Shown in pieces: positions 1 through 9,936 of a stretch of DNA of 28,811 bases. The position numbers and the translations under genes were made by a program. Origin of the DNA: Rhizomucor pusillus (Eukaryota; Mucoromycota; Mucoromycetes; Mucorales; Lichtheimiaceae); the NCBI GenBank assembly GCA_900175165.2, contig FWWN02000198.1, forward strand, positions 1 to 28,811, read 5' to 3'. The notes beneath the pieces are model-generated. The model was not told the origin of the DNA. It worked only from the letters and a program-made list of their open reading frames with translations, and made no database searches. Numbering within the stretch: position 1 is the first letter of the stretch; each line of letters begins with the position of its first letter.

Positions 1-68
1 CCCTTCCCTCTTCCAAACCCCGGGCACGACCGCCTCACACACACACGCTTTTTTACGCCTAATATACT

Positions 69-1575
69 TTACCACAAACCAAACTGCCACCACCGCAGGC
101 TCTGTTTTTCAAAAGCTCTCAGTGCACGGAACCCATCGCCAAACGAGAGTCCACGCACACCATTGACATTCCGGCCGTAAAGCTGCAGCCACTCCCTGTT
201 TGGCCGCAGCGCATTATATGCCAGAGCCTGCGCGACTCTGTTTGTGTAAATTGGCAGGCTGAGCCAATCCTTGAGCGATCTGTACAACAGCGGGAAACGG
301 TAGGGTGTAGTCAACGGCGACAACCGGAGGTGCATCACGAGCGTGGCAGGGAAGGCGACCATCCAGTGGTAGCCTAGACCGCGCAGTGCTGTTGTGCTTT
401 GGTTAATAATAATAATCTCACGAGACGATTATATCCAAGAGAAATTCTTTCGACGACATACATGCAAAGGTATCCAGCATGGTGATTTTACCCTGATGTT
501 GCCGATCAAAATATTCCACGCGAACAGCCAGATCGGATGATGCATTGTCATTGGTGTTGGTGGTATCTGGCTGCTGCGAGGGTAAGGAGTTTGTGGTGGT
601 GATGACGACGCTGTTGTTGTCATCTGCTACGACGACGGGTACTGTCTCGTCCAGGTTTGACAGGTTGTTGTCTGGTGTTTCGATGGCCGGTGGTGCCGGT
701 TCCCGCTGCTGCCATTGTTGTTCAGTTTTGTGATCATGATCATCATTTATCACCTGTTCCTGATTTTTTTGTTGCGTGGCTGTTGTGACAGAAATGGCGG
801 GAGCATCATCAATTACTGCTTCCTTTGCAGACAATCCAGACTCTTCCTTGATAGGGTCTACAATGGTCGCCGCGGTGGTAGTAGATGTGGACAGTGGTTG
901 TGTCTCATCCTGCCCTATCTTCAACTCATCGACTGATTCTGTGTAATTCAAGGATGCATCGGTAGCAGTGCTGGCGGGCTGAGAAGCAGCGGTGAAAGTA
1001 TCGGGTGATGCGGGTGGTGATAGTTCTGCAACAGAAATATCGTGTGACCGCCACCGCGACGAGCTATTATCCGAAAGGAGGGAAGCTGTTGTTGCAGAAG
1101 AGTTGTCATTCTTTTTTAATGATGATCGATGTGCTGCTGGACGTGCAGATCTCGATGCCGTTGCCGTAGGAGGTGGCATAAATGCGATAGCGCCTGGACC
1201 ACGCACAGTCATCGCCGGCCTCCTTTTTGTGGTGGAGGTGGTGGTTGGCGGCGCTGAAGGTGCACTGAGGAGCCGGCTTCGTCGTCCACGCGATGTGGTT
1301 GTGGGTGATGTAGGAGGTGATAGATGCTTATTATGCTGCTCTTCCTCTTCTTCAATGCTCACGCTGCTGGACTCGTCAGTTGAAAGAGCACTGGCGTTGG
1401 ATAAAGTACGATCGCGCTTGCGGCGGCGCACGGTTCGCTTCAATTTACGCCATCAGCCCGTTATACTTGCATGCCAAAAACGGTGTGTAAATGGTTTTAC
1501 CTCGAGGAGGTGCTTGACTTTGGTGCTCGCTCTCTTCCTCAAGCTGACGTGCTGAGCGTGATCGTCTGCATCCAT
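69..1575 (-). CDS. caleosin-like protein with long disordered N-terminus
   Basis: Three exons are inferred on the minus strand: 1575-1501, 1437-462 and 388-69 (about 456 aa). The ATG at 1575 gives 25 residues, then a GT-AG intron (1500-1438). The large exon has no ATG near its 5' end, which supports this upstream start. Residues ~26-310 are Ser/Thr/Gln/Asp-rich, low complexity and basic at first. The conserved part follows: an EF-hand loop (VEYFDRQHQGKITMLDTF, with D1, Q3, Q5, G6, I8 and D12), then across the second intron ASLRGLGYHWM, a hydrophobic segment and a proline-rich turn (SPLTTPYRFP), in the order seen in caleosins. Known family members bind Ca2+ and haem, sit on lipid droplets or ER and act as peroxygenases. 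The C-terminal part (RNVNGVRGLSFGDGF) is divergent and shorter than usual, so a further exon to the left of the window is possible. The caleosin call is an inference from motif order; catalytic histidines were not verified. Confidence 0.62.
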
Positions 1576-1580
1576 AGTCG

Positions 1581-1638
1581 TTGAAAGATAAGGAAACAGA
1601 GTGAGAGAGAGAGAAAGAGAGGAAGAGGGGAAAGAGTG
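1581..1638 (-). promoter_or_regulatory. pyrimidine-rich leader of the caleosin-like gene
   Basis: The plus strand is GA-rich (GAGAGAGAGAAAGAGAGG and flanks), so the minus-strand transcript has a CT-rich tract just upstream of the ATG at 1575. Similar CT tracts precede the starts at 4693, 9790 and 21409. Such tracts are common around fungal transcription starts. The role here is inferred. Confidence 0.4.
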
Positions 1639-4599
1639 TCGGCGAAAAATATTAGATGCATTATCTTTCACTGTGATGGTCTGGATTGCCTCGTGATGTC
1701 ATTTGTATCGCTCAAACTCTAAACGCTGCTGCTGGCGCTCTAAAATTCACGTTCTTTTCTTTCCGTCGTCAAGTAGCCAAATCGAAGCACATGCCCGCTA
1801 GTGCGGGTATACTTCGCCGCACACACGCCAAAAGCCCGTTCCTTCGCTATACTATTCCTTCTATTGCTTGTCATCCGACCTGACAAACCGCGGCAGCTTT
1901 CCAGCTGTCTGATCGAAAAGCATGTGCAACGAACGGGGGAAAATTTTTTATTAATGCCCAATACACCAGCAAATATAATAAGAGCGGAAGTGGTTTCCCG
2001 GTAGCAGCTGCAGGTTTGTGTCGATCCTCGGTTAAAATTGTAAATCCTGGAGCGCGCCGCGGGCAAGCAAGCAAGCAAACATTTTATGATGATTATGGAA
2101 AGCTGCAGGAGTCTATTTGTAACAAAAAAAAAGCTTACTAGAGTTAGATATCTGACGACTCTTCCCAACATCAGTGGTAGCCGATGTTGTTTTGGTAAAC
2201 GTAAGCTGCCAGGGGAAAAAAGCAATGATGACGATACTGCCCTGATTTCACCTTATCGTAGTTAATCAGGCCATTTGAGATGCACCGTTGGTTTGTTGTC
2301 AAACATATAAAGTTATGAAACACGCTTTGATCAAAAAGGGTCCAAAACAATAAAAGCCAGCACGGTTTGAATTGCATGCAGCCGCACCGGTTTCCTCGTC
2401 GGCTCACCTGCTGCTGCAGCGTGGCCTTCGGGAAGCATGCCGTTTTGGAGCGAAACGAACATCATTTCCTTTAAACTGCAAAGAACCGCGTCCCTCACCC
2501 CCTAATCTGCACTCGGCATGCACTGAAATTAAAAGGTCTACAAGTTTGATAATGTGACTCGACGTTCTCTTCATCGAATAAGACATTCCTTGCTGGGTGG
2601 AGATAAACAAAGTACCACTTTGCTACTGGGAAAAACAGTTTGAACCGATGATGTCGGTCATCAGTCAGGCGATAAAATTTGGGGGGTTTGTTGCAGAGGG
2701 GTTCTAAAAAAGTTTACAATGCGCCACAGCAGCAGCTGAAGATCCATCATGCTACTACTACATTGTTTCCATACGCCGCAGCCTAGCAAGGCATACATTC
2801 ATCTCAGCAAAGATGCTTGTTATGTTCACATATCTAATTTCACGATACATCCACGACAGATCTCTGCCACAAATCAGCAAGGTCGTGCGAGCATGCAGTT
2901 CATTGCACGTCCGAGTTCCACCAGGTCTGAGATAAATGAATATTCCGGTGTCACAAGTGCATTTAACCAGTAGCAAATTCCAGATGAAAGAAAAAGAAGA
3001 GTAGACCCCAGAATCAGCTTGAATTCATCAACGCTGCTGATGAGATCGATCTTTTTCTTGGTGGTTGCGCTGAGAGTTACACTGCCACCTACAACCACGA
3101 GCGATTATCCTTGCTTGCGCGGAATTAACTAAAGTGGAATTCCCGTTTGGCCGACGACTACAGTCCTGTAGTGGTAGACTGATTCAACTCCAAGCAAGCA
3201 TGCTGGAAAAAATATCCGTGAGGTCTCTCAAGTGATTGATCCGGTCGCGTAACCAAATTGCCTCTTGCGCATAGCAGTGACGCCATAAAAAGCAAGTAGC
3301 TACCGTTGACAGCAGTTGGCGAGATACATATTGATTATGCTACTGAAAAAGTGTCCACGTAGTCGTCTCTCATAAAGCACAACGTCATCGCAACGAGGGC
3401 GAACTGTATATAGCGTATCCCCGAAATATTGGATTAAGAAGATAAAAGTGTATACAGACAGCAAGATGTCATGGACCTAGTTGTTTAGACGGCCCCTTTG
3501 TGAAACATCTAGACGTAAAAATAGAAGAGTGGTGCGTACCCAAACCTGCAGGGTAGGTGGATTCAGGGACATGGACCGAGAGGAAAATGGATATGCTATT
3601 CGTTAAGACGATCCAGGCTACGAATAAGCTGTGCTATCTTTTTCTTGGATCTTGTCCAAATGGAATGTGTGTGGTTGAAGAACGTTATTCCGTCATGTGC
3701 AAGGAATACAATGCATTTTGGTTTACCGCATGCCAAAGTGCAACAGCATGCAATGGCATATTTCAATGCAGCAATGGATGCCCCGCAGCCAGTTCGGGTA
3801 GATCACCAAGTTGGCTACAATACTCGACAATGATTCTTTCGGGAGATAATGGATGATAATTGTGCTGTTGACCTTTCAAATAAACATTTCTACATAGTGG
3901 CATTCTTTCCGTTGAACCAGAGTCGGGTTCGCTCAGCCGACTGGATTTGGGAGGTGGGCGTTTGTGGCTCATATCCATGTTACCGCCGAGTCTTTACAAA
4001 ATTGTACCTGGAGCAAAAAAATAAAAAAGTTTCTGTATATCTTTGAACCTTTGCCAGAAATGTGCTAGTGCGAAATGGATAGGTATATGCGGCGAAAATG
4101 CTGCTGCTCCCGAATATGGTTGGTTTCCAGTTGTGTATCTTGCTGCGTCCCCCCACCTTCCGTATGCCGTCGCGGCCCGTGCGAAACTCATACCCCCACT
4201 TTTTCCCCCCACTCACCCAAACAGACTCCTCAAAGCGAACGTTGGGAGCCGCAACTGTTCCTGAAAAGGGAAATAGGCTACCCAATCAGGCGAGCATTTT
4301 TCGAAACACCGAAATGTCTGGTCTGGCCCTTTGATCGCACGGGACAAACCAATTGCTTACCTTTGGCTCTCTTGTGTCACGGTTCGGGTGCTGTACATTG
4401 TTAAAAGCAACGGAAGCAAAGTGATAAAGGAACGACAAAGCTTGAACAGCGTTGCGGTTTTATTGTTAAGCTTGAGGAGAAGAGATGGTTAGCATAGCAA
4501 CCAAGCAAAAAGAAAAAAGGAAAATGTACTAGAATCGAAACAAACCGTTTGTTCGCGAGTGAGTGGAAAGGGTCCGTACTTCTCTGATTTTGTCTAGGC
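1639..4599. other. long divergent intergenic region, no gene supported
   Basis: About 3 kb lie between two divergently transcribed genes. Open frames here are short (at most about 160 aa), mostly overlap on opposite strands, look compositionally random and show no domain or credible splice chain. I found no tRNA with both A and B boxes, no terminal repeats and no coding relic. The region presumably carries both promoters and upstream regulatory DNA. A short unannotated or lineage-specific gene cannot be excluded; 3557-3856 (+) and 4043-4264 (+) are the least unlikely frames, but I do not support either. Confidence 0.5.
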
Positions 4600-4676
4600 C
4601 CTCTCTCTCTTCTCGCTTAACCTTCTTCTTCTTCTTTTCCTTTCCTCCCCCCACCTCCTTCCCTTTTGCTCTCTCG
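4600..4676 (+). promoter_or_regulatory. pyrimidine-rich tract upstream of the NATD1-like gene
   Basis: An almost pure C/T stretch (runs of CT, CTT and CCCC) ends about 16 nt before the ATG at 4693. It is likely the core promoter or 5' leader of the gene. This is inferred from position and composition. Confidence 0.45.
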
Positions 4677-4692
4677 ACATCTCTGCAACCTC

Positions 4693-5596
4693 ATGACGCG
4701 CACGACACCGCCATCACTGGACGACCCGCCTCCAGGAACCTCAAGCAATAGCCGAACACAGTTTGCGTTTATACCCCGTTTTATACAACAGCAGCAACAA
4801 CAGCAGCAGCAACCACCACTGTCGGCAAGCACGTCGTCGTCGCAGCAACAACAACAAACATTTGGTCAACGGTTCAAAGCAGCACTTCCATTTCCTCGAT
4901 TCTATTCTGGTCCATCCGCCACTATTGGTCCAATTACGCCACCTATCACTTTTCACGATCCATCCAATTCATCCGCATTTTCATCATCATCAACATCAAC
5001 ATCATCAGCATCCATATTACCATCGCCCTTGCCAACACCGACATCTACCTCCTGCCGCGGCATCGGCGAGTCCGCAGCCGCGGCTGCACAGAAGCCAACA
5101 AAACGGCGGCGTTTATGGGACTCTACACACGTTATACACGACGCACACTGCTGCATGTTTAGAATTACCTTGGATTCCAAGGGAACGATAGGTAAAATCC
5201 TGGCAATTATGCATTCGTCGATGTCAAAAACTAAATCGCCCTCCTCCATCAAAGCCGCCCTCTGTTATTTACCGACTCGGTTTCAGGGTCTAATCGAATT
5301 TTATCACACTGTAAGTCATCTCGCTCGAAGAAAAAGCGAAAAGAAAAATGTAATACTCAATAATTTCTCTGCAGGAGATCCCGATACCATACCGAGGGCT
5401 GGGAATCGGCGACGTGATAGCGACGCAAGCATTTCGGTGGGCCGAAGCATGCGATCTGCTTGTCATTCCAAGCTGTCCCTTTGTAAAACGTCATTTAGCT
5501 AAACATACATCGTACAATTGCGTAGTCAAAAATGAAGATGAGGGTATAATGCGGCTAATCCAAGATAAAAGTGGTCTAGTTGTTGTGGAAAAGTAA
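4693..5596 (+). CDS. NATD1-type (GNAT-fold) acetyltransferase-like protein
   Basis: Three exons: 4693-5191, 5255-5310 and 5375-5596 (258 aa). Residues 1-~150 are low complexity: Thr/Pro/Ser-rich with a polyQ run (4790-4812), a second Q run, Ser runs and a KRRR patch. The folded part (~150-240) matches the small NATD1/YjdJ-like acetyltransferase family (Acetyltransf_CG): AALCYLPTRFQGLIEFYHT, then across intron 2 EIPIPYRGLGIGD, where RGLGIG is the acetyl-CoA loop, and VIPSCPFVKRHLAKH, the conserved SCxFVxxxL-like end. Intron 1 (63 nt, GTAAAA...AAAG) is in frame and stopless. It is called an intron because removing it joins GTI to AALCY as in the family; retention would add 21 residues inside the core. 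Family members lack a well-established substrate. The long Q/S-rich N-terminus is unusual for this normally ~100 aa family. Confidence 0.75.
4788..4812 (+). repeat. CAG/CAA trinucleotide repeat (polyQ)
   Basis: The stretch is (CAR)n with mixed CAG and CAA codons, encoding nine glutamines inside the NATD1-like coding region. A second short CAA/CAG run follows at 4842-4858. Interruption by CAA would be expected to limit repeat instability. Confidence 0.8.
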
Positions 5597-6089
5597 AAAG
5601 CACGTACACATATATCATCTGTGGTTCCTTTTTTCCCTCTCTCTTTTCCTCTATTCAAGGTCAAGCAAATATGATCCAAAATCGTTATCACCTACTGCTA
5701 GATCTTTATATGTACGGAGCTATCGCCGTTAGCATTAAAGAATGTGCAGCAGAGAAAGATAATGCTCCTGGCGACGAGTCGCGAGCTGCTTGCACGGGGC
5801 TAAATGACACCTTCGTTGGATTGATTGAGTACATTGCATCGCATATAATTTTCTGTTTTCTCTGTGATGGTAGCAGCAACAAAGAAAAAAAGATGAACTT
5901 AAACGGGGCATTTATCCTCTATTGATTGTCGTCTAAGGACACCAGACAGTTAATTGGCGGCTGGAGAGAAATGAAACAATGCGCGCGCGGATCTCCGCAA
6001 TCAATTGTCGCGCCGCTGCGCGCGTCTTTGTCCTCTCTCTCACTCCTTTAACGTACCTGGCGCATCGCAATCGAGCTCCCCGCAAAAGA
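5597..6089. other. intergenic region between NATD1-like and SNF2 genes
   Basis: This stretch holds the 3' flank of the upstream gene and the promoter of the SNF2 gene. A pyrimidine tract lies at 5630-5656 and a GCGCGC-rich patch at 5980-6022, including inverted GCGCG motifs. An 84-codon frame (5671-5925) looks random. No coding feature is supported. Confidence 0.5.
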
Positions 6090-8818
6090 ATGGCCTTTCC
6101 AGATGGACGGAACCCATGCAGTAAATGCGAGCAGGGCTACACCGACATTTATCGACTCGTTGTCCGATCAAACGCCTACGGCGGTCAAAAGTACCTGATC
6201 CATGCTCATCGCCATGAGAACCTGCAGCACATTTTGCTGCGGGTCTGCGAGCAATATCCGTCAGAGTGGACAAAGGACACGGTGTATTATTTTTACTTGG
6301 ATATTGGAGGCGCATACTATGCAGTGGAGCACGCGTTTTGGCTTCGAGGTAAAACAATGCAGCAGCGCTCAAAAACCTTTTGTAAGAGATCACATGTCAA
6401 GTGACATATTTTTGACAGATAAGGACCAAGTCCTGATCACAACAGTCAGTAACCTTAACGAGCTTCCTGATATAAGCATGAATGCAGGTACTAATTCTTG
6501 GCTGCGGATTTGGCTTCCCGATTTGTACCTTCCTAATAACATTATTTAGTTCACGCTAGCTTGCGTCCAAACGTGCATTTGCAGCCACATCAAGAAGAAG
6601 GTATCCAGCGCATGATTACCATGGAGCGATCCCAACGTGGTGGAATTTTGGCAGACGATGTAAGCATTATACACACTGTGAATTGGTGGTGTGGTCAAGG
6701 ATAATCTTATTAAATGACATTCGCAAAAAAAAAAAAAATGATAGATGGGTCTCGGCAAGGTAAGACAGCATACAACTCTGCAAAGCAGGTAAAATTGGTT
6801 GAGGAAGAGTAACATGACTGGCTAGACATTGCAAATGCTTTCCCTGATCATGCGTCAACAATCCAAACTGAATATGCGTTCTTGCACATTGGTCGTCGTA
6901 CCGTCCCGAGGTGTAATGTATCAGAGTCAACATTGATACGGTTAAGAAATTATATTTAACGGTGGTACAAAGGTTGCCGATCAATGGGCCGAGGAGATTC
7001 GTACAAAAACCACGTATGGCAGTATCCCATACTTTATCTACAATGAAGAAACAGTTGGTCTTTTAGAACGTAAATCTTGCTGTAATAATAATCCGTGATA
7101 GATTATATGGCTCATACTTTGCTTCTTATGCATAGAACCCGTTTTCCGGGTTGTTATTACTACCTACGATAGGCTGCGTGCAGAATATCGTAACCGGCAA
7201 ATAAGCGGCATGGCAGCACCGTTGATCGATATGGAGTGGTTCCGCGTTGTCCTTGGCAAGTATTATTCTTTTGTCAAGTCTGTATTAGCACACTGCTGAC
7301 ACAAGGCTCCACGCAACACTTTTTTCGAATAGATGAATCCCACAAAGTACGATCCATGAAAACTCTAGTAACAGAATCCGTCTTGGAACTGCAAGCGAGA
7401 TACCGCTGGTGTATCACGGGTACTCCGTTGCAGAACGATATCTCAGAGTTGCACCCGATTTTTGCTTTTCTGCAGATAAATATTCCTCTTAAGCAAAGAC
7501 AGAATGTCGACTATATTTCCACGGTCCTCAAGCAGCATATGGTGCGACGAACAAAGAAGTCGCTGCAAACAGCCCTCACTATCCTTCCACAGAGAGAGAA
7601 CAGAGTAGAACTCCAGTTCACCGATGCAGAGCGAGCCCTGTACGACTATCTAGAACGAGTTCTCTACAAACAAATTCAAAACTGGCGCAGGAATGGACAT
7701 GCAGAGAACGCCCGGACAGCGTCTTCGTTGCTGTATCTGCGCCTCAAACAAAGTAAGTCGGTTGGCGGAAGCATTTGGCTGCATGCGACATTGCTTAACA
7801 TAGTATCAGCTTGTGGACACTACCAGATCTTGCTTTCAAAGTTTCCAAACCTCATTCCGATGGTGCAGAGCGGGCAAGAGAACACGCTCGTAGAGACTCT
7901 GAACACCGATGATAGAACGCCTGCGGAACGTTCCACTGCACAGGATGAAGATACAGAACTGAACGAAGTCATGGATGTCATTGGCGACTACTAGTAAGTA
8001 TCAACTTACGTAAAACGAAAAGAAGGAAGATTGACGCGCAAATTTACACTTAGCGAACAATTTGGAGATGAGAACGAACTGCCAGACATGGGTGCTTTGC
8101 AAAAGTTGCCGTTTATAGGACACTCGACAAAAGTAGCATGGCTCATCCGGTTCCTTAAAGGGACTTTGCAAAGGAGTGTTTCTGACAAGATTGTTGTCGT
8201 GACACAATTCGTGGATCTCTTGCTTGTCATTTCAAACGTCCTGACGACAATCAATATCCGCCATTCTTCGTGTAAGGTGAAATGTCTACGTGCTTTTTTT
8301 TAGGGACAGGAGAATTTCTGAAGAGAGAAATAGATCACGGCGACATGTCATCAACTGCAAGATCCGTGAGCTTACGACAGTTTAACCACATGGCCGAGTA
8401 TCGGGTAATGCTCCTTTCACTGAAGGCAGGCGGTATCGGGTTGAATCTGCAGCGAGCGAATCATATGGTGATTCTCGATCGCTGGTGGAATCCAGGTAAG
8501 ATTTCATACAATGATCTGTGCGCACATTGTGATACTAAGTTTTTTCTTTAATGTCTTGCATCCCAACAGCCACAATGGGTAAGATTGGCAACATTCAGTT
8601 AGATCAAAAATGATATCTGATAGTTGTTTTTAGATCAAGCCATCGCGCGTATTCATAGAATGACGCAGCTCAAGCAGACGTTTATTCACACAGTCGTCAT
8701 CAAGGACACCATTGAGGAAGGTCTCCTGGATAACGTGCTCGCAAAAAAAAGTGCATTGTTCAAAACAGTTGTGGAGGAGGAAGACGATTTCGCGGCGCTG
8801 GTCGACGACGACTTTTAA
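6090..8818 (+). CDS. SNF2-family ATPase/helicase (Rad5/Rad16/Uls1-like)
   Basis: Thirteen exons: 6090-6348, 6419-6487, 6550-6659, 6745-6759, 6826-6912, 6973-7069, 7136-7255, 7333-7752, 7810-7993, 8054-8271, 8304-8495, 8570-8578, 8634-8818 (654 aa). The ATG at 6090 has purines at -3 and +4. Residues 1-~110 form an unrecognised N-terminal domain with one CSKC pair. The motor follows: Q-like LQPHQEEGIQRM, motif I GGILADD|MGLGK|T (~143-152), Ia TLVVVPSR, II VVLDESH (~250-256), III TGTPLQND (~280), MVRRTKKS, IV DKIVVVTQF, V LKAGGIGLNLQRANHMVIL and DRWWNPA, VI DQAIARIHRMTQ. Family proteins are nuclear dsDNA-stimulated translocases that remodel chromatin or act in DNA repair. DESH, the insertion-free lobe junction and RWWNPA suggest the Rad5/Rad16/Uls1 branch, but no RING finger or HIRAN domain is visible. 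Every exon joins in frame, so the gene looks intact; intron 7 is GC-AG and intron 10 only 32 nt. Confidence 0.88.
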
Positions 8819-9435
8819 TCCTACCTCTGTCCGTTTCTCACATTTGCTCTTGCTTTCTGTCATATACCCCACTTGTACAGCGCCATGTTCCTTCTCACTG
8901 CCCGCTTAATTATTTTCATTGATGTATATACGATTCTTTGAAAAGACCAAATGAAATGCAAAGTAGCTTGCAATGCCACTACTTTTGCTCTGTTGCGAAC
9001 TGAACAAAGCACCACTCTGACAACGCCTGGTTTGAAAACGTGATATCCAATGGCATTTATATTTTAGCATCGCTGTTAGAACCACAAGGGTCTAATTTGT
9101 AGTAGGGAATGCAAAAATGGCCAAAGAAAAACTTGCTCAGATGAAGAGCACACGCGGTGGAGGAAGAGTGAAGGAACAAGGATAAAGGCCTATCCTTAAA
9201 CGAGAGAGAGAAACTTAGTGAATGTTTGTTATTTTCCGCCACCTCCTGCATGAGGGGGAGCTTGGGCCATCCGCACTGCAGGATACTTTTATCTTTGCAT
9301 CGAGAACGTGGTAGTGACAACAGCGGCGTGCTGTACCAATTGCTGCCGCCGCCATAGATTTCGGAGTTTCAAGGGAAATATTGTCCTCGAAGTCGATCAT
9401 GTGTTGCTATAGCGACAATATCTTCGGGAGCCTAT
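8819..9435. other. intergenic region downstream of the SNF2 gene
   Basis: This is the 3' flank of the SNF2 gene and the distal promoter of the NDT80-family gene. Minus-strand frames of 61-87 codons at 9057-9400 have no recognisable content. No feature is supported. Confidence 0.5.
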
Positions 9436-9480
9436 CGTTTTTCTTTTGCTTTCTTTTCTCTTTTCCTTCTTTCTGCTCTT
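9436..9480 (+). promoter_or_regulatory. pyrimidine-rich tract upstream of the NDT80-family gene
   Basis: A dense TTTTCTTTTGCTTTCTTTTC-type stretch lies about 310 nt before the predicted start codon. It is likely promoter or transcription-start DNA. The function is inferred from position and from similar tracts ahead of neighbouring genes. Confidence 0.35.
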
Positions 9481-9736
9481 GACAATTTCTCACTATTTTA
9501 TCGATTGGGCCTCGATCTGAGCGAGATTCAACACGAAGTAGGCGGGAAACAGAGAACTCTTGTCGGCAAATGTGCTATTGATACACGAAACCCAAGAACG
9601 AGGAATTCAGAGTTCTACAAAAAATAAAAATACACCACATACAACCTCACTACTAGGAGTACGGGCATGCAGGACAGCAAGTGGTCGCCATCTCAGGAAT
9701 CAGCACCTGTCTACCTTCCACTTCAGAGCAACAACT

Positions 9737-9936
9737 ATGCTTACCGCGAAGCCCTCGACGGGTCAGGGCCGAACGAAGGCGAGACGACAATGCATAGGTA
9801 AGTTTTTTTCCACTACTACACGGCCCTTTTTTTTATTTGGGACCCTTAGTGGCCATGCCCAGAATGGAAAGAGGACAGTGAACAATAAGGCAGTTTTTAC
9901 TTGAAATTGACGTTAAATTTTCCGCGTATAGGATGA
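9737..9936 (+). promoter_or_regulatory. possible upstream ORF overlapping the NDT80-family start
   Basis: An ATG at 9737 opens a frame through the 5' exon. After splicing (9797 joined to 9932) it meets TGA at 9934-9936, inside the main gene's ATGATG. If transcription starts upstream of 9737, the mRNA carries a 21-codon uORF whose stop overlaps the main coding start, a layout compatible with translational control by leaky scanning or reinitiation. The transcript start is unknown. Confidence 0.35.

Noticed and set aside
992..1555. 187-codon plus-strand frame opposite the caleosin-like gene
   Set aside because: It is the antisense shadow of a low-complexity coding region. The minus strand has the spliced frame with the EF-hand.
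1740..2225. 161-codon minus-strand open frame
   Set aside because: It has no domain, no consistent composition and no supporting splice chain, and it lies among overlapping random frames in a long intergenic region.
3155..3215. Possible tRNA (GTGGTAGAC with GATTCAACTCC)
   Set aside because: The two box-like motifs are too close together and no acceptor stem or cloverleaf can be formed.
3557..4404. Several overlapping 60-109 codon frames
   Set aside because: They overlap on both strands, and Cys/Trp-rich odd composition suggests non-coding DNA. No motif was recognised.
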